From assembly GCA_937928665.1 (NCBI GenBank), contig CALFVM010000315.1, positions 1 through 7,005 on the forward strand: a stretch of 7,005 bases of DNA, in the 5' to 3' direction. This document shows, one piece after another, positions 1 through 6,043 of the stretch. The stretch's first letter is position 1. Every line of letters begins with the position of its first letter. Below the pieces are notes generated by a model. That model saw only the letters and a list, made by a program, of their open reading frames with translations, was not told where the DNA came from and ran no database searches. The stretch is from an uncultured Candidatus Methylacidiphilales bacterium. GTDB lineage: Bacteria > Verrucomicrobiota > Verrucomicrobiia > Methylacidiphilales > CALFVM01. The position numbers and the translations under genes were made by a program.

Positions 1-1310
1 TCGGCTGGCAGGAGAATCGGCACGGACGTGCCGGTCGGTGCCGGGGGGTCAATCTCCGCCAAATCCTCGCGGGCACTCGTCCGCCAACCCCGGAACCGCG
101 TGGGCGCACTGCCGGAAAACACCAGATTGAGCTCCACCGGACTGTTGGTGGGGTTAGCCGCCACCACGGTGGTCGTCCGTTGGGCGGGGTCGAAGGCTGC
201 AGTCACGCGCACTCCCGCATCAGCGGACTTGGCCTCGATCCGAATTGAACCGGGCGTCAGGAAACGGGTGTAGTGCTGGGCGACTCTCGATTTTTTTGTC
301 ATCTCACCACGAACCATCAACCCATGTTCGTTGGGCTCAACATCGGTGATCTGCCACGGGGTGACCAGGGACGCATTCCCGTAGACCAGGTTGTTGTGGA
401 AGAACGCGGAAACGCCCCGGAGAGGTTCGGGCCAAGCGTGTCCCCCGGTTCCACCCTCCGTGATCCAATACGGTTTCTTGAACTTTTCGATCATGTTCCA
501 AAACTCGTAATTGCCCGCCATATCGAAATCGCCTTTGACCCCGTCCAGATAAGCGTGGGTGGCGAAGGCACCCAAATGACGAAGCACCCGAGGTTGCGTC
601 AGCGCCTTGATGTACTCGCCGTTGGCTCCGGGAAAATTGTGACCCGTCATCGTTTCCGGCCCGAAAATCAGAATATCGCCCATCCCCTCTCTCTCCAGTG
701 CCTCGCCCAACATCCGCACAATGGTGGCGAAGTCTTCCGCCGTCCACGTGCAGCTCTGGAACCATTGCGTGAACATGACTTCGTTCCCCGGACTGATCGC
801 GTAGAGCGGTGTCCCGTTCTGCTTGTACAGCTTCGCGCTTTCCACCATCCACCGGACAAAATGGGGGTAGAACTCCTTCTTCACATAGTTGGTGGTCTCC
901 TTGTAAGACGTGCCCGAAATCGCCCCGCTCCGACGCCCTTCCTGCAAGGCGGGGTCACCCCGGTGGTTGGAATGCTTCATCCAGGTCGGCGGGCTCCAGA
1001 CCGACGCGATTACCTTGAAATCAGGGTTGAGCCGCCGGGCCGCCTTCGCAAATCCGGTAAAAATCTCCGTTATGGGCTCGCCCTTGGCAAAGCCCGTGTA
1101 ACGAATCGCCGAAGCTTCCGCCACTGGATCTGGAAGGGATGCCCCGGGCAATTCGACTCGCAACACATTCAAACCCAGATCCTTCACATAAGCCTGCTGG
1201 AACGGACGCGTTTCATACAGCGCACGAATCTCGGGAATCCACGTGATCAGGCACGTCCCAAACCCCTCAATCGTTGGGAACCGTCGCCCCGCATTCACCG
1301 TCACTGTCAC
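1..1310 (-). CDS. Glycoside hydrolase family 30-type enzyme (3' partial)
   Basis: Translation of the - strand gives about 436 residues with no stop before the window edge. Hallmarks of the GH30 (beta/alpha)8 barrel appear in order: IEGFG near residues 14-18, LRVELPG in the early barrel, SPPTWMK at 106-112, a strand ending SPGNEV with the likely acid/base Glu177, and WITEGG with the likely nucleophile Glu285. From about residue 345 (HYTRFLTPGSIRIEA) the sequence matches the beta-sandwich domain that packs on GH30 barrels. The family cleaves beta-linked glucans, xylans, fucosides or glucosylceramide; the substrate cannot be told here. The start is a problem: no in-frame ATG exists, and the frame is closed by a stop at 1431-1433. 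GTG at 1308-1310 lies one base after the stop of the upstream gene and begins exactly at the domain edge, without a signal peptide, although most GH30 enzymes are exported. GTGs at 1302-1304 and 1296-1298 are alternatives. Family assignment is firm; start and intactness are not. Confidence 0.8.
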   Translation of the reverse strand, partial: MTVTVNAGRRFPTIEGFGTCLITWIPEIRALYETRPFQQAYVKDLGLNVLRVELPGASLPDPVAEASAIRYTGFAKGEPITEIFTGFAKAARRLNPDFKVIASVWSPPTWMKHSNHRGDPALQEGRRSGAISGTSYKETTNYVKKEFYPHFVRWMVESAKLYKQNGTPLYAISPGNEVMFTQWFQSCTWTAEDFATIVRMLGEALEREGMGDILIFGPETMTGHNFPGANGEYIKALTQPRVLRHLGAFATHAYLDGVKGDFDMAGNYEFWNMIEKFKKPYWITEGGTGGHAWPEPLRGVSAFFHNNLVYGNASLVTPWQITDVEPNEHGLMVRGEMTKKSRVAQHYTRFLTPGSIRIEAKSADAGVRVTAAFDPAQRTTTVVAANPTNSPVELNLVFSGSAPTRFRGWRTSAREDLAEIDPPAPTGTSVPILLPA

Positions 1311-1311
1311 C

Positions 1312-1908
1312 CTACTTGGCGGGCCCCGCCGGGCCCTCGGCGTTCTCCCCAACCGATTCCATCGCTCTCTTCTCCGCCGCTTCCTTCTCAATCTCCGCCA
1401 CCCGCTCCGCTTCCGCTTTTCGCAGTGCCTCTACCCGTGCGGCCGCGTCGGTCGAGGCCATGGGCACCCGACCCCGCAATAACGGTAACTGAATGTCCAC
1501 CTTGTCCCCACGCACCGCCAGCACCTCGACCACTCCGCCTTTCGGCAAGCCGACCGTTCCCGCCCGTTCCCCATCCGGGCCCGCCAGTTGCATGGCCGCC
1601 TGATCCGCCAACACGGCTCGGCCAGGACCCGCGTCGGACGGCTCCGCGATCGCCTCCTCGAACATCTCCCGATCCACCCCGGAAAGCTTGACCCGGCCAA
1701 TGTAGGTGATGTCGGCTTCGGTGCCTTCCAGGGCATTCAACTGCACCCGCAACCCAGGATTGAGCGTGCAAGGAAACGGACTCGAATCCGGCACAACCAC
1801 GCTGAAGCTCACCTCCTGCCGGATTTCCACTTCTGCAGGCAAATCTGCCCCGGAAAGACGGACCAACCCGAAACAAGAAAGGATCGAAAAGGCAACCAAG
1901 AGTTTCAT
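1312..1908 (-). CDS. Exported protein with two SH3-like repeats and a C-terminal helix
   Basis: This 198-residue protein is not a family I can name. Residues 1-21 form a signal peptide (MKLL, hydrophobic core, likely cleavage after LSGA). Residues 49-86 and 121-162 resemble each other: L-x-x-G-x-x-V, then A-L/V-x-G, D-I, G-R-V and a closing helix start. This is the look of a small SH3-like beta barrel present twice. Residues 154-184 are rich in Ala, Glu, Arg and Lys and should form a single charged helix or coiled coil. The tail (AEGPAGPAK) reads like a flexible linker. It probably acts in the periplasm or at the cell surface. The ATG at 1908 is preferred because it directly begins the signal peptide; a TTG at 1926 would add six residues. 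The stop sits one base before the GH30 start, so the two genes are co-transcribed, translationally coupled, or originally one gene. It diverges from mraZ. Confidence 0.7.
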   Translation of the reverse strand: MKLLVAFSILSCFGLVRLSGADLPAEVEIRQEVSFSVVVPDSSPFPCTLNPGLRVQLNALEGTEADITYIGRVKLSGVDREMFEEAIAEPSDAGPGRAVLADQAAMQLAGPDGERAGTVGLPKGGVVEVLAVRGDKVDIQLPLLRGRVPMASTDAAARVEALRKAEAERVAEIEKEAAEKRAMESVGENAEGPAGPAK

Positions 1909-1928
1909 TCCAGAAAAATAGGCCAAAA

Positions 1929-1943
1929 TTTCATTGAATGAAA
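1929..1943. promoter_or_regulatory. 15-bp palindrome upstream of the - strand gene
   Basis: TTTCATTGAATGAAA is a perfect inverted repeat: 7-bp arms around a single G. It lies about 20 bp upstream of the ATG at 1908. The half-site TTTCATT occurs once more at 1903-1909, over that start codon. Size and position suit a dimeric repressor site for the - strand gene pair, but AT-rich 7-bp arms can arise by chance. No regulator is identified. Confidence 0.25.
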
Positions 1944-2078
1944 AGAAACTAAAGGAAGGCAGTTTCTCAGTTCCTCCCCCTGAAGCCGAGACGAGAACCC
2001 CTTGTGTCCATCTTTTTACGGATCTCGGCGTAAATTCCTGGTAAACCCCGCAAAATCAACGATCAACATAGATTCTCA

Positions 2079-2115
2079 TTGACCGTTAGTGGGAGATTAT
2101 GGTTCAAAGTGGGGC
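2079..2115 (+). promoter_or_regulatory. MraZ-box repeats with possible promoter element upstream of mraZ
   Basis: Three TGG-centred boxes start at 2090, 2100 and 2110, exactly one helical turn apart. The outer two share AGTGGG (2088-2093 and 2108-2113); the middle one is TATGGT (2098-2103). MraZ proteins are known to bind tandem GTGG/TGGG-type repeats at about 10-bp spacing in front of their own gene, so this is most likely the autoregulatory operator of the dcw cluster. TTGACC at 2079-2084 is a good -35 hexamer, but no convincing -10 lies at the right distance, so the promoter itself is uncertain. The boxes would fall inside the coding region if mraZ began at the TTG at 2079, which argues for a later start. 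Confidence 0.6.
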
Positions 2116-2138
2116 GTCGTGTAGGAAAAAGTCAAACC

Positions 2139-2597
2139 GTGGAACCCATCATCCAACTGCAATCTCCCCTCGGCGATGTTTATGCCGACTCGTTCCCTCA
2201 CGCGTTTGATGAGAAAGGGCGTCTGACGGTTCCTGCTGAATGGCGCTCGGACCGGCATGATCGTCGACTCGTCGTGATGCCCGCTTCTGAGCCGTGCCTG
2301 AAGGTGTTCCCGGCTTCGTGGCTAGCGCGGCAAATGGACAAACTCAAAGACAGCCCGATGGGTGACCCGCGGCGCAAAAGACTCCAGGACCTGGCGAGTG
2401 CCAGCCAGACCGTTGAGTTCGATCAACAGGGTCGCATCCTCGTTAAAGAACGCCTTCGGCAACGGGCTGGGCTGACGCGCAAGGCAATGCTGGTCGGGCG
2501 TTTGGACCATTTTCAGATTTGGGACGCGGAGGTTTGGGAAGCGCAGTCGGCCACCGACGTCAATGTTGATCAGATTTTCGCGGAGGTCGGCCTATGA
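2139..2597 (+). CDS. mraZ: Transcriptional regulator MraZ
   Basis: MraZ is a ring-forming DNA-binding protein of the AbrB/SpoVT swapped-hairpin fold that controls the dcw operon from repeats in its own promoter. Both diagnostic half-domains are present: FDEKGRLTVPAEWR with D24 to R28, and FDQQGRILVKERLR with D95 to R99, followed by a GRLDHFQIWD strand typical of the C-terminus. With the GTG at 2139 the protein is 152 residues, the usual family length. The frame is open back to a TTG at 2079 and holds another GTG at 2109, but both would place the operator-like boxes within or across the start, and the extra N-terminal residues match nothing in the family. AGGA at 2123-2126 is a weak, rather distant Shine-Dalgarno for 2139. 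It is the first gene of the + strand cluster, and its TGA overlaps the ATG of the next small ORF. Confidence 0.92.
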   Translation: MEPIIQLQSPLGDVYADSFPHAFDEKGRLTVPAEWRSDRHDRRLVVMPASEPCLKVFPASWLARQMDKLKDSPMGDPRRKRLQDLASASQTVEFDQQGRILVKERLRQRAGLTRKAMLVGRLDHFQIWDAEVWEAQSATDVNVDQIFAEVGL

Positions 2598-2776
2598 CCT
2601 TCCGGATGTTTCCGCCGCCAACCGAATCAGTCCGGGATGGGCGGGGGCGGCAAACCAATTTCCTCGTCCGGTGCAGGTCGCACCGGGCCCAGTTGCGGGA
2701 GCGGGTGAACGGGTGCTGGGACGTCATGTTCCCGCGCCGGACACCCCTCCAAACCGGGGAGGAGCAGCGGAGATAG
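2594..2776 (+). CDS. Small basic protein of unknown function, coupled to mraZ
   Basis: This 60-residue ORF starts with an ATG that shares four bases (ATGA) with the mraZ stop. GGAGG at 2582-2586 sits seven bases ahead, a start context almost the same as that of murE in this window (GGAGGTCG, two to five bases, ATGACC). About 83 percent of its codons end in G or C, against roughly 57 percent G/C at second positions, the bias of a translated frame in this genome. The product is Arg-rich with a PPP stretch at 7-9, Cys27 and Cys41, an aromatic-hydrophobic patch around WDVMF (42-46) and no membrane segment. I do not recognise a family. The stop lies in the loop of a strong hairpin. It could be a real small protein, a leader peptide whose translation affects the hairpin, or a chance frame in a GC-rich spacer. 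A longer frame at 2563-2928 covers the same bases with weaker codon bias and a start inside mraZ. Confidence 0.45.
   Translation: MTFRMFPPPTESVRDGRGRQTNFLVRCRSHRAQLRERVNGCWDVMFPRRTPLQTGEEQRR
2666..2688 (+). repeat. Inverted repeat / RNA hairpin inside the mraZ-rsmH spacer
   Basis: CCGGTGC (2668-2674) and GCACCGG (2680-2686) form a perfect 7-bp stem with a five-base loop. One G-U and one further G-C pair extend it to nine. In RNA this should be a stable stem-loop. It lies within the 60-aa ORF, and no known riboswitch or leader class is recognised around it. Confidence 0.4.
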
Positions 2777-2791
2777 GGTCCCGTCTCCGCT
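2766..2791 (+). terminator. Terminator- or attenuator-like hairpin between mraZ and rsmH
   Basis: AGCGGAGA (2766-2773) pairs perfectly with TCTCCGCT (2784-2791), an 8-bp GC-rich stem around a 10-base loop. The bases after it are TCTT then GG, so the U-tract is short and broken. It would be a weak intrinsic terminator, or a stabilising or pausing hairpin. The stop codon of the 60-aa ORF (2774-2776) is the first triplet of the loop, so a ribosome finishing that ORF would melt the stem. That layout suits translation-dependent read-through into rsmH, but this is inference. Confidence 0.35.
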
Positions 2792-2793
2792 TC

Positions 2794-2822
2794 TTGGCTC
2801 ACGGGATCATCCAACAGATAAC
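2794..2822 (+). promoter_or_regulatory. Tentative promoter for rsmH and downstream genes
   Basis: TTGGCT (2794-2799) and GATAAC (2817-2822) each match four of six sigma-70 consensus bases and are 17 bp apart. They begin three bases after the terminator-like hairpin, where a second promoter would be expected if the hairpin separates mraZ from rsmH. Matches of this quality are common by chance. Confidence 0.2.
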
Positions 2823-2837
2823 CGGACGCAAACGAAG

Positions 2838-3011
2838 ATGGAGACTCAGCACCACGGACGACGGGTTCTGGCAATCGGTTTTTCAACGCAACGCAATATG
2901 GAAGGAGAAATTTCAGGCCAGGTCATGATCCGGCTCGCCAGGCGAAATGCCTATGAGCTGGTCGGCCTGCGCCGCCCGGCGCGGAGCGAAAGTATCCGCG
3001 TCAAGGGTTAG
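2838..3011 (+). CDS. Possible 57-aa ORF just upstream of rsmH
   Basis: An ATG at 2838 opens a frame of 57 codons ending with TAG at 3009-3011, thirteen bases before the preferred rsmH start. Inner ATGs lie at 2898 and 2925. Codon bias is weak in the first half and strongly G/C-ending in the second (MIRLARRNAYELVGL and onward). No Shine-Dalgarno precedes 2838, and no family is recognised. The rest of 2777-3024 shows no other gene, tRNA or known RNA. It may be a leader peptide or merely an open stretch of GC-rich spacer. Confidence 0.2.
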   Translation: METQHHGRRVLAIGFSTQRNMEGEISGQVMIRLARRNAYELVGLRRPARSESIRVKG

Positions 3012-3024
3012 CGACGGCGGCGGA

Positions 3025-3930
3025 ATGCACCGCCCTGTCTTGTTGAATGAAGTGGTGACGATGCTGGAACCGCGCGCCGGAACGCGGTTCCTTGATGGCA
3101 CGTTTGGTCGGGGCGGACACACCGCGGCCCTGCTGGAGGCAGGGGCGCGGGTCATCGCTTTGGACCAAGATCCGGCAGCGGTCGAAGCCGCCCGGTGCTT
3201 CGCCCCGCAAATCGCATCCGGGCAATTGGCGGTGGAACAAATGAACTTCAGGGAGCTGGCAACGGTGGCGGAGCGGACGGGCGGATTCGATGGAATCTTG
3301 CTCGATCTCGGCGTGTCCTCGCCCCAGCTCGATTGCCCTGAACGGGGTTTCAGCTTTCAGGCCGATGGTCCTCTGGACATGCGCATGGACCCGGCCCGTC
3401 CCGGCACGGCGGCCGATCTGGTCGAACGCCTTAACCTGACCGAACTGACCCGTCTTCTCTTCGACCTCGGCGGCGAAACCAAAGCCCGACCCATCGCCCG
3501 CGCCATCGTCGACGCCCGCCGGACCGCTCCCATCATCTCCACCCTCCAGCTCGCCGGCATCGTCGAGCGTGCCGTTGGTGGTCGGCGCGGTGCCAAACTC
3601 CACCCGGCCACCCGGACCTTCCAGGCCCTGCGCATCGCGGTGAACGACGAACTCGGCGCCCTCGACCAGGCCCTCGCTGCCACCCCAGCCGCCCTCCTGC
3701 CCGGGGGTCGTTTGGCTGTCATCAGCTTCCATGAATTAGAAGACCGCCGCGTCAAACGCTTTATTGAACACCACAGCCAACCCGAGCTCCGCGCCGCCGG
3801 CATGGCCTTCGGTCAGCCGAACCCGGACTACTGCTTTCAGAAACTCCGGCGTGTCGATCCCTCCCCGGAAGAGGTCACCGCGAACCCCCGCGCCCGGAGC
3901 GCACGCCTGAGGGGGGCGATCCGACTGTGA
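3025..3930 (+). CDS. rsmH: 16S rRNA (cytosine(1402)-N(4))-methyltransferase RsmH
   Basis: RsmH (formerly MraW) uses S-adenosylmethionine to methylate N4 of C1402 in the decoding centre of 16S rRNA. The 301-residue product has the class I SAM-binding signature FLDGTFGRGGHT at 22-33, the acidic end of the next strand at D47/D49, the active-site-side motif LDLGVSSPQLD at 93-103, then ERGFSF and PLDMRMD at 106-122, all diagnostic. A helical insertion and a closing SFHELEDRRVKRF segment follow, and the length is normal. I chose ATG 3025 because HRPVLLNEVV matches the usual N-terminus. The frame is open to an ATG at 2947 that would add 26 low-complexity residues unlike the family. Neither start has a clear Shine-Dalgarno. 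Unlike its neighbours it does not overlap the gene before it: 427 bases separate it from mraZ. Its TGA overlaps the GTG of the next gene. Confidence 0.95.
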   Translation: MHRPVLLNEVVTMLEPRAGTRFLDGTFGRGGHTAALLEAGARVIALDQDPAAVEAARCFAPQIASGQLAVEQMNFRELATVAERTGGFDGILLDLGVSSPQLDCPERGFSFQADGPLDMRMDPARPGTAADLVERLNLTELTRLLFDLGGETKARPIARAIVDARRTAPIISTLQLAGIVERAVGGRRGAKLHPATRTFQALRIAVNDELGALDQALAATPAALLPGGRLAVISFHELEDRRVKRFIEHHSQPELRAAGMAFGQPNPDYCFQKLRRVDPSPEEVTANPRARSARLRGAIRL

Positions 3931-4289
3931 GCGGGAACCGTCTCCGGCGTTCCGTCGCCCAATCGCGCAAGAAGCTCGTCGGTGTCATCACCGGTGCTGC
4001 CATCTGCACAGCCTTCGCCCTGGTTTTTGTCTTCACCCAGGTCCGCATCCAAGAACTGGCCCGCGAGGTCTCCGAACTCGACCGAAAAATCAAATCAGCC
4101 CGCGAGCGCAACCTTGCCCTTGGTGCCCAAGTGGCCAAACGCAAAAGCCCCGGCAGCCTGCAAAACCAGATCGTCTATCTCAACCTCAACCTCGTCCCCA
4201 TTGACTCCCTCCCCCAGCTCCCCGTTGAAGCACCCCAGCTCCGGCGCGCCCCCGGCCACATGACCGCCATGGAAGGAGGCCCCCGGTGA
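3927..4289 (+). CDS. ftsL: FtsL-like cell division membrane protein
   Basis: This 120-residue protein has the bitopic layout of FtsL: a basic cytoplasmic start (RLRRSVAQSRKK), one membrane helix at about 17-38 and then a periplasmic coiled coil at 39-73. Hydrophobic or neutral residues recur in a heptad (I41, L44, V48, L51, I55, A58, N62, L65). FtsL pairs with FtsB and FtsQ through this coiled coil and helps activate FtsW-FtsI at the septum. Its sequence is poorly conserved, so the call rests on topology, length and position between rsmH and ftsI, where ftsL normally lies. The tail from about 90 is proline-rich and ends in Met/Gly residues translated from the ribosome-binding region of ftsI. 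The GTG start shares four bases with the rsmH stop, with a G-run at 3911-3916 as Shine-Dalgarno. The stop overlaps the ftsI GTG in the same way. Confidence 0.72.
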   Translation: MSGNRLRRSVAQSRKKLVGVITGAAICTAFALVFVFTQVRIQELAREVSELDRKIKSARERNLALGAQVAKRKSPGSLQNQIVYLNLNLVPIDSLPQLPVEAPQLRRAPGHMTAMEGGPR

Positions 4290-6043
4290 ACAACCTCCGC
4301 CTGCGCGCCCTCCTCCTCGTCCTCGGCTTCAGTGTTGCCTTCACTGTGCTCTCCGCCCGGCTCGTCTACATACAGCTCTTCGAACACGAGAAGTTTCGGG
4401 AAATCGCCATCCGCCGCCAATACGAACGCATTCCCGTCGCTCCGCGGCGCGGCACCATTCTCGACACCAACCATAGGGTCATGGCCCAGACTCTGGTGGT
4501 CCACGACCTCCGAATTGATGGCCAGCTTGCCTACGAAGATCCCAGTTCGATTCAGCGCCTATGTGAAGCTCTCGGCCTTAAACCCAAAGACGTCTGGGCC
4601 CGCCTTACCCCGACCAACCGCTACTCCCTCCTCATCTCCGACCTCAACGAGGAACACTCCGCTGTCGTCGCCGCCCTGAAACTCCGCCCCGTCCGCCTCA
4701 TTCCCCGGATGCGTCGCGCCTACCCGCAGGGCTACCAGGCCAGCCATGTCGTCGGTTGGGTCAACCGCTCCGAAGTCGTCACGGATATCGACGGTAAATC
4801 GATCGAAACCGAAACCGGTGCCGGTGGCGTCGAGCGGGTCATGGAAACCTACCTCCAAGGCGTGCCCGGTGAGCGTCGCGTCATCAAAGACGCCACCCGC
4901 CGTTCCATTCCCGCCTTTGAAACCGACATCCCCGCCCGGGCTGGCTACAACGTCGTGCTCACCCTCGATACCGGCATCCAGCACATCATCGAACAGGAGG
5001 CCGCCCGCCTCTGGGAAGAGTTCCGGCCCGAAGCTCTCCATATCATCGTCCTCCGCCCCGGCACCGGCGAAATCCTCGCCCTCTGCAACCGCCCCACCTT
5101 CGACCCGAACTCCCGCGAAACCATGAACCCCCGCAACCTCCGCAACGGGGCCATCATGGACAGCTACGAGCCTGGCTCGACCTTCAAGCTCATCACCACT
5201 GCCGCTGTCCTCAACGAGCGCATGGCCGATCTCAACACCCCGGTCTTTTGCGAAAACGGCAAGTTCTTCTACGCCGGACACACTCTCAACGACGTCTCCC
5301 CCCACGGGATGCTCACCGTCTCCGAAGCGCTCGCCAAATCCTCCAACATCGCCTTCGCCAAACTTGCCCTGGTCCTTGGCCCCGAACGCCTCCACCGCTA
5401 CATCCGGCTCTTCGGCTTCGGGGAACCCACCCAGCCCGCCGCCCTCGCCCTTGCCGGCGAACAACGCGGCATCCTCCGCCCGGCCGATCGTTGGTCTAAC
5501 GTCTCCATCACCCGCGTTCCCATCGGTTACGAAGTCGCCGTCACTAACCTTCAGATGACCCTCGCCGTCGGTGCCATTGCCAATGGCGGTAACCTCATGG
5601 AGCCCCGCCTGATCAAAGGCATCATTGATGCCGAAGGCCGCGCCATCAAACAATTCCTCCCCCGCGTCGTCCGCCCCGTCATCGACCGCGAAACCGCCTG
5701 GCGTCTCCGCCAGGCCATGCGCCACGCCGTCTCCACCGACGGCACCGCCGCCAAAGCCAGTGTCCCCGGTTTCACCGTCGGCGGCAAAACCGGCACCGCC
5801 CGCAAATGGGTCAACGGCAAATACTCCACCAAAGAGTTCCGTTCCTCCTTCATCGGATTCCTTCCCGCGTCGGCTCCCGAAATCGTCGTCTCCATCCTCG
5901 TTGACGAACCCAAAGGCCAGACCTACTACGGCGGCTCCGTTGCCGCCCCGGCCTTCCGCAACATCGGCACCAAAGTCGCCGCCCACCTCGGTCTCCAACC
6001 CGACGAAGCCCGCACCACCCTCGTCCAGGGAGGTCGCCCATGA
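4286..6043 (+). CDS. ftsI: Peptidoglycan D,D-transpeptidase FtsI (class B PBP)
   Basis: This is a monofunctional penicillin-binding protein that cross-links septal peptidoglycan in the periplasm, partnered with the FtsW glycosyltransferase. The 585 residues give a short cytoplasmic tip, one membrane helix at about 8-28, the RGTILD motif at 55-60 that opens the class B pedestal domain, and a transpeptidase domain from about 225. The three active-site motifs are intact: STFK with nucleophile Ser298 and Lys301, SSN at 352-354, and KTGT at 501-504. No PASTA repeats follow, and the length is that of Gram-negative FtsI. Position after the ftsL-like gene and before murE supports the septal (PBP3) rather than elongation (PBP2) role; a Spo-type paralogue cannot be excluded but is unlikely. 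The GTG start overlaps the preceding stop, with GGAGG at 4272-4276 as ribosome-binding site. The TGA overlaps the murE ATG. Confidence 0.93.
   Translation: MNNLRLRALLLVLGFSVAFTVLSARLVYIQLFEHEKFREIAIRRQYERIPVAPRRGTILDTNHRVMAQTLVVHDLRIDGQLAYEDPSSIQRLCEALGLKPKDVWARLTPTNRYSLLISDLNEEHSAVVAALKLRPVRLIPRMRRAYPQGYQASHVVGWVNRSEVVTDIDGKSIETETGAGGVERVMETYLQGVPGERRVIKDATRRSIPAFETDIPARAGYNVVLTLDTGIQHIIEQEAARLWEEFRPEALHIIVLRPGTGEILALCNRPTFDPNSRETMNPRNLRNGAIMDSYEPGSTFKLITTAAVLNERMADLNTPVFCENGKFFYAGHTLNDVSPHGMLTVSEALAKSSNIAFAKLALVLGPERLHRYIRLFGFGEPTQPAALALAGEQRGILRPADRWSNVSITRVPIGYEVAVTNLQMTLAVGAIANGGNLMEPRLIKGIIDAEGRAIKQFLPRVVRPVIDRETAWRLRQAMRHAVSTDGTAAKASVPGFTVGGKTGTARKWVNGKYSTKEFRSSFIGFLPASAPEIVVSILVDEPKGQTYYGGSVAAPAFRNIGTKVAAHLGLQPDEARTTLVQGGRP

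Noticed and set aside
273..1691. Long + strand open frame (472 codons) across the left third
   Set aside because: It is antisense to the GH30 and SH3-like genes. Its product is Arg/Pro/His-rich and low in complexity at the end, as expected from reading a G/C-ending gene backwards.
2079..2138. Upstream TTG (2079) or GTG (2109) as the mraZ start
   Set aside because: Both collide with the phased operator boxes and add residues foreign to the MraZ family.
2563..2928. 121-codon + strand frame overlapping the mraZ end and the spacer
   Set aside because: It starts inside mraZ with no ribosome-binding site, and its third-position G/C is only about 56 percent in the part counted, lower than in the competing 60-aa frame.
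2585..2968. Direct repeat GGTCGGCCT at 2585-2593 and 2960-2968 as a possible target-site duplication
   Set aside because: No inverted terminal repeats or transposase lie inside, and a 9-bp GC-rich repeat within 400 bp is not improbable.
4559..5998. Long - strand open frame (479 codons) opposite ftsI
   Set aside because: The product is a Gly/Asp/Glu/Val-rich string with no domain, mirroring the C-ending codons of ftsI, whose motifs are all intact on the + strand.
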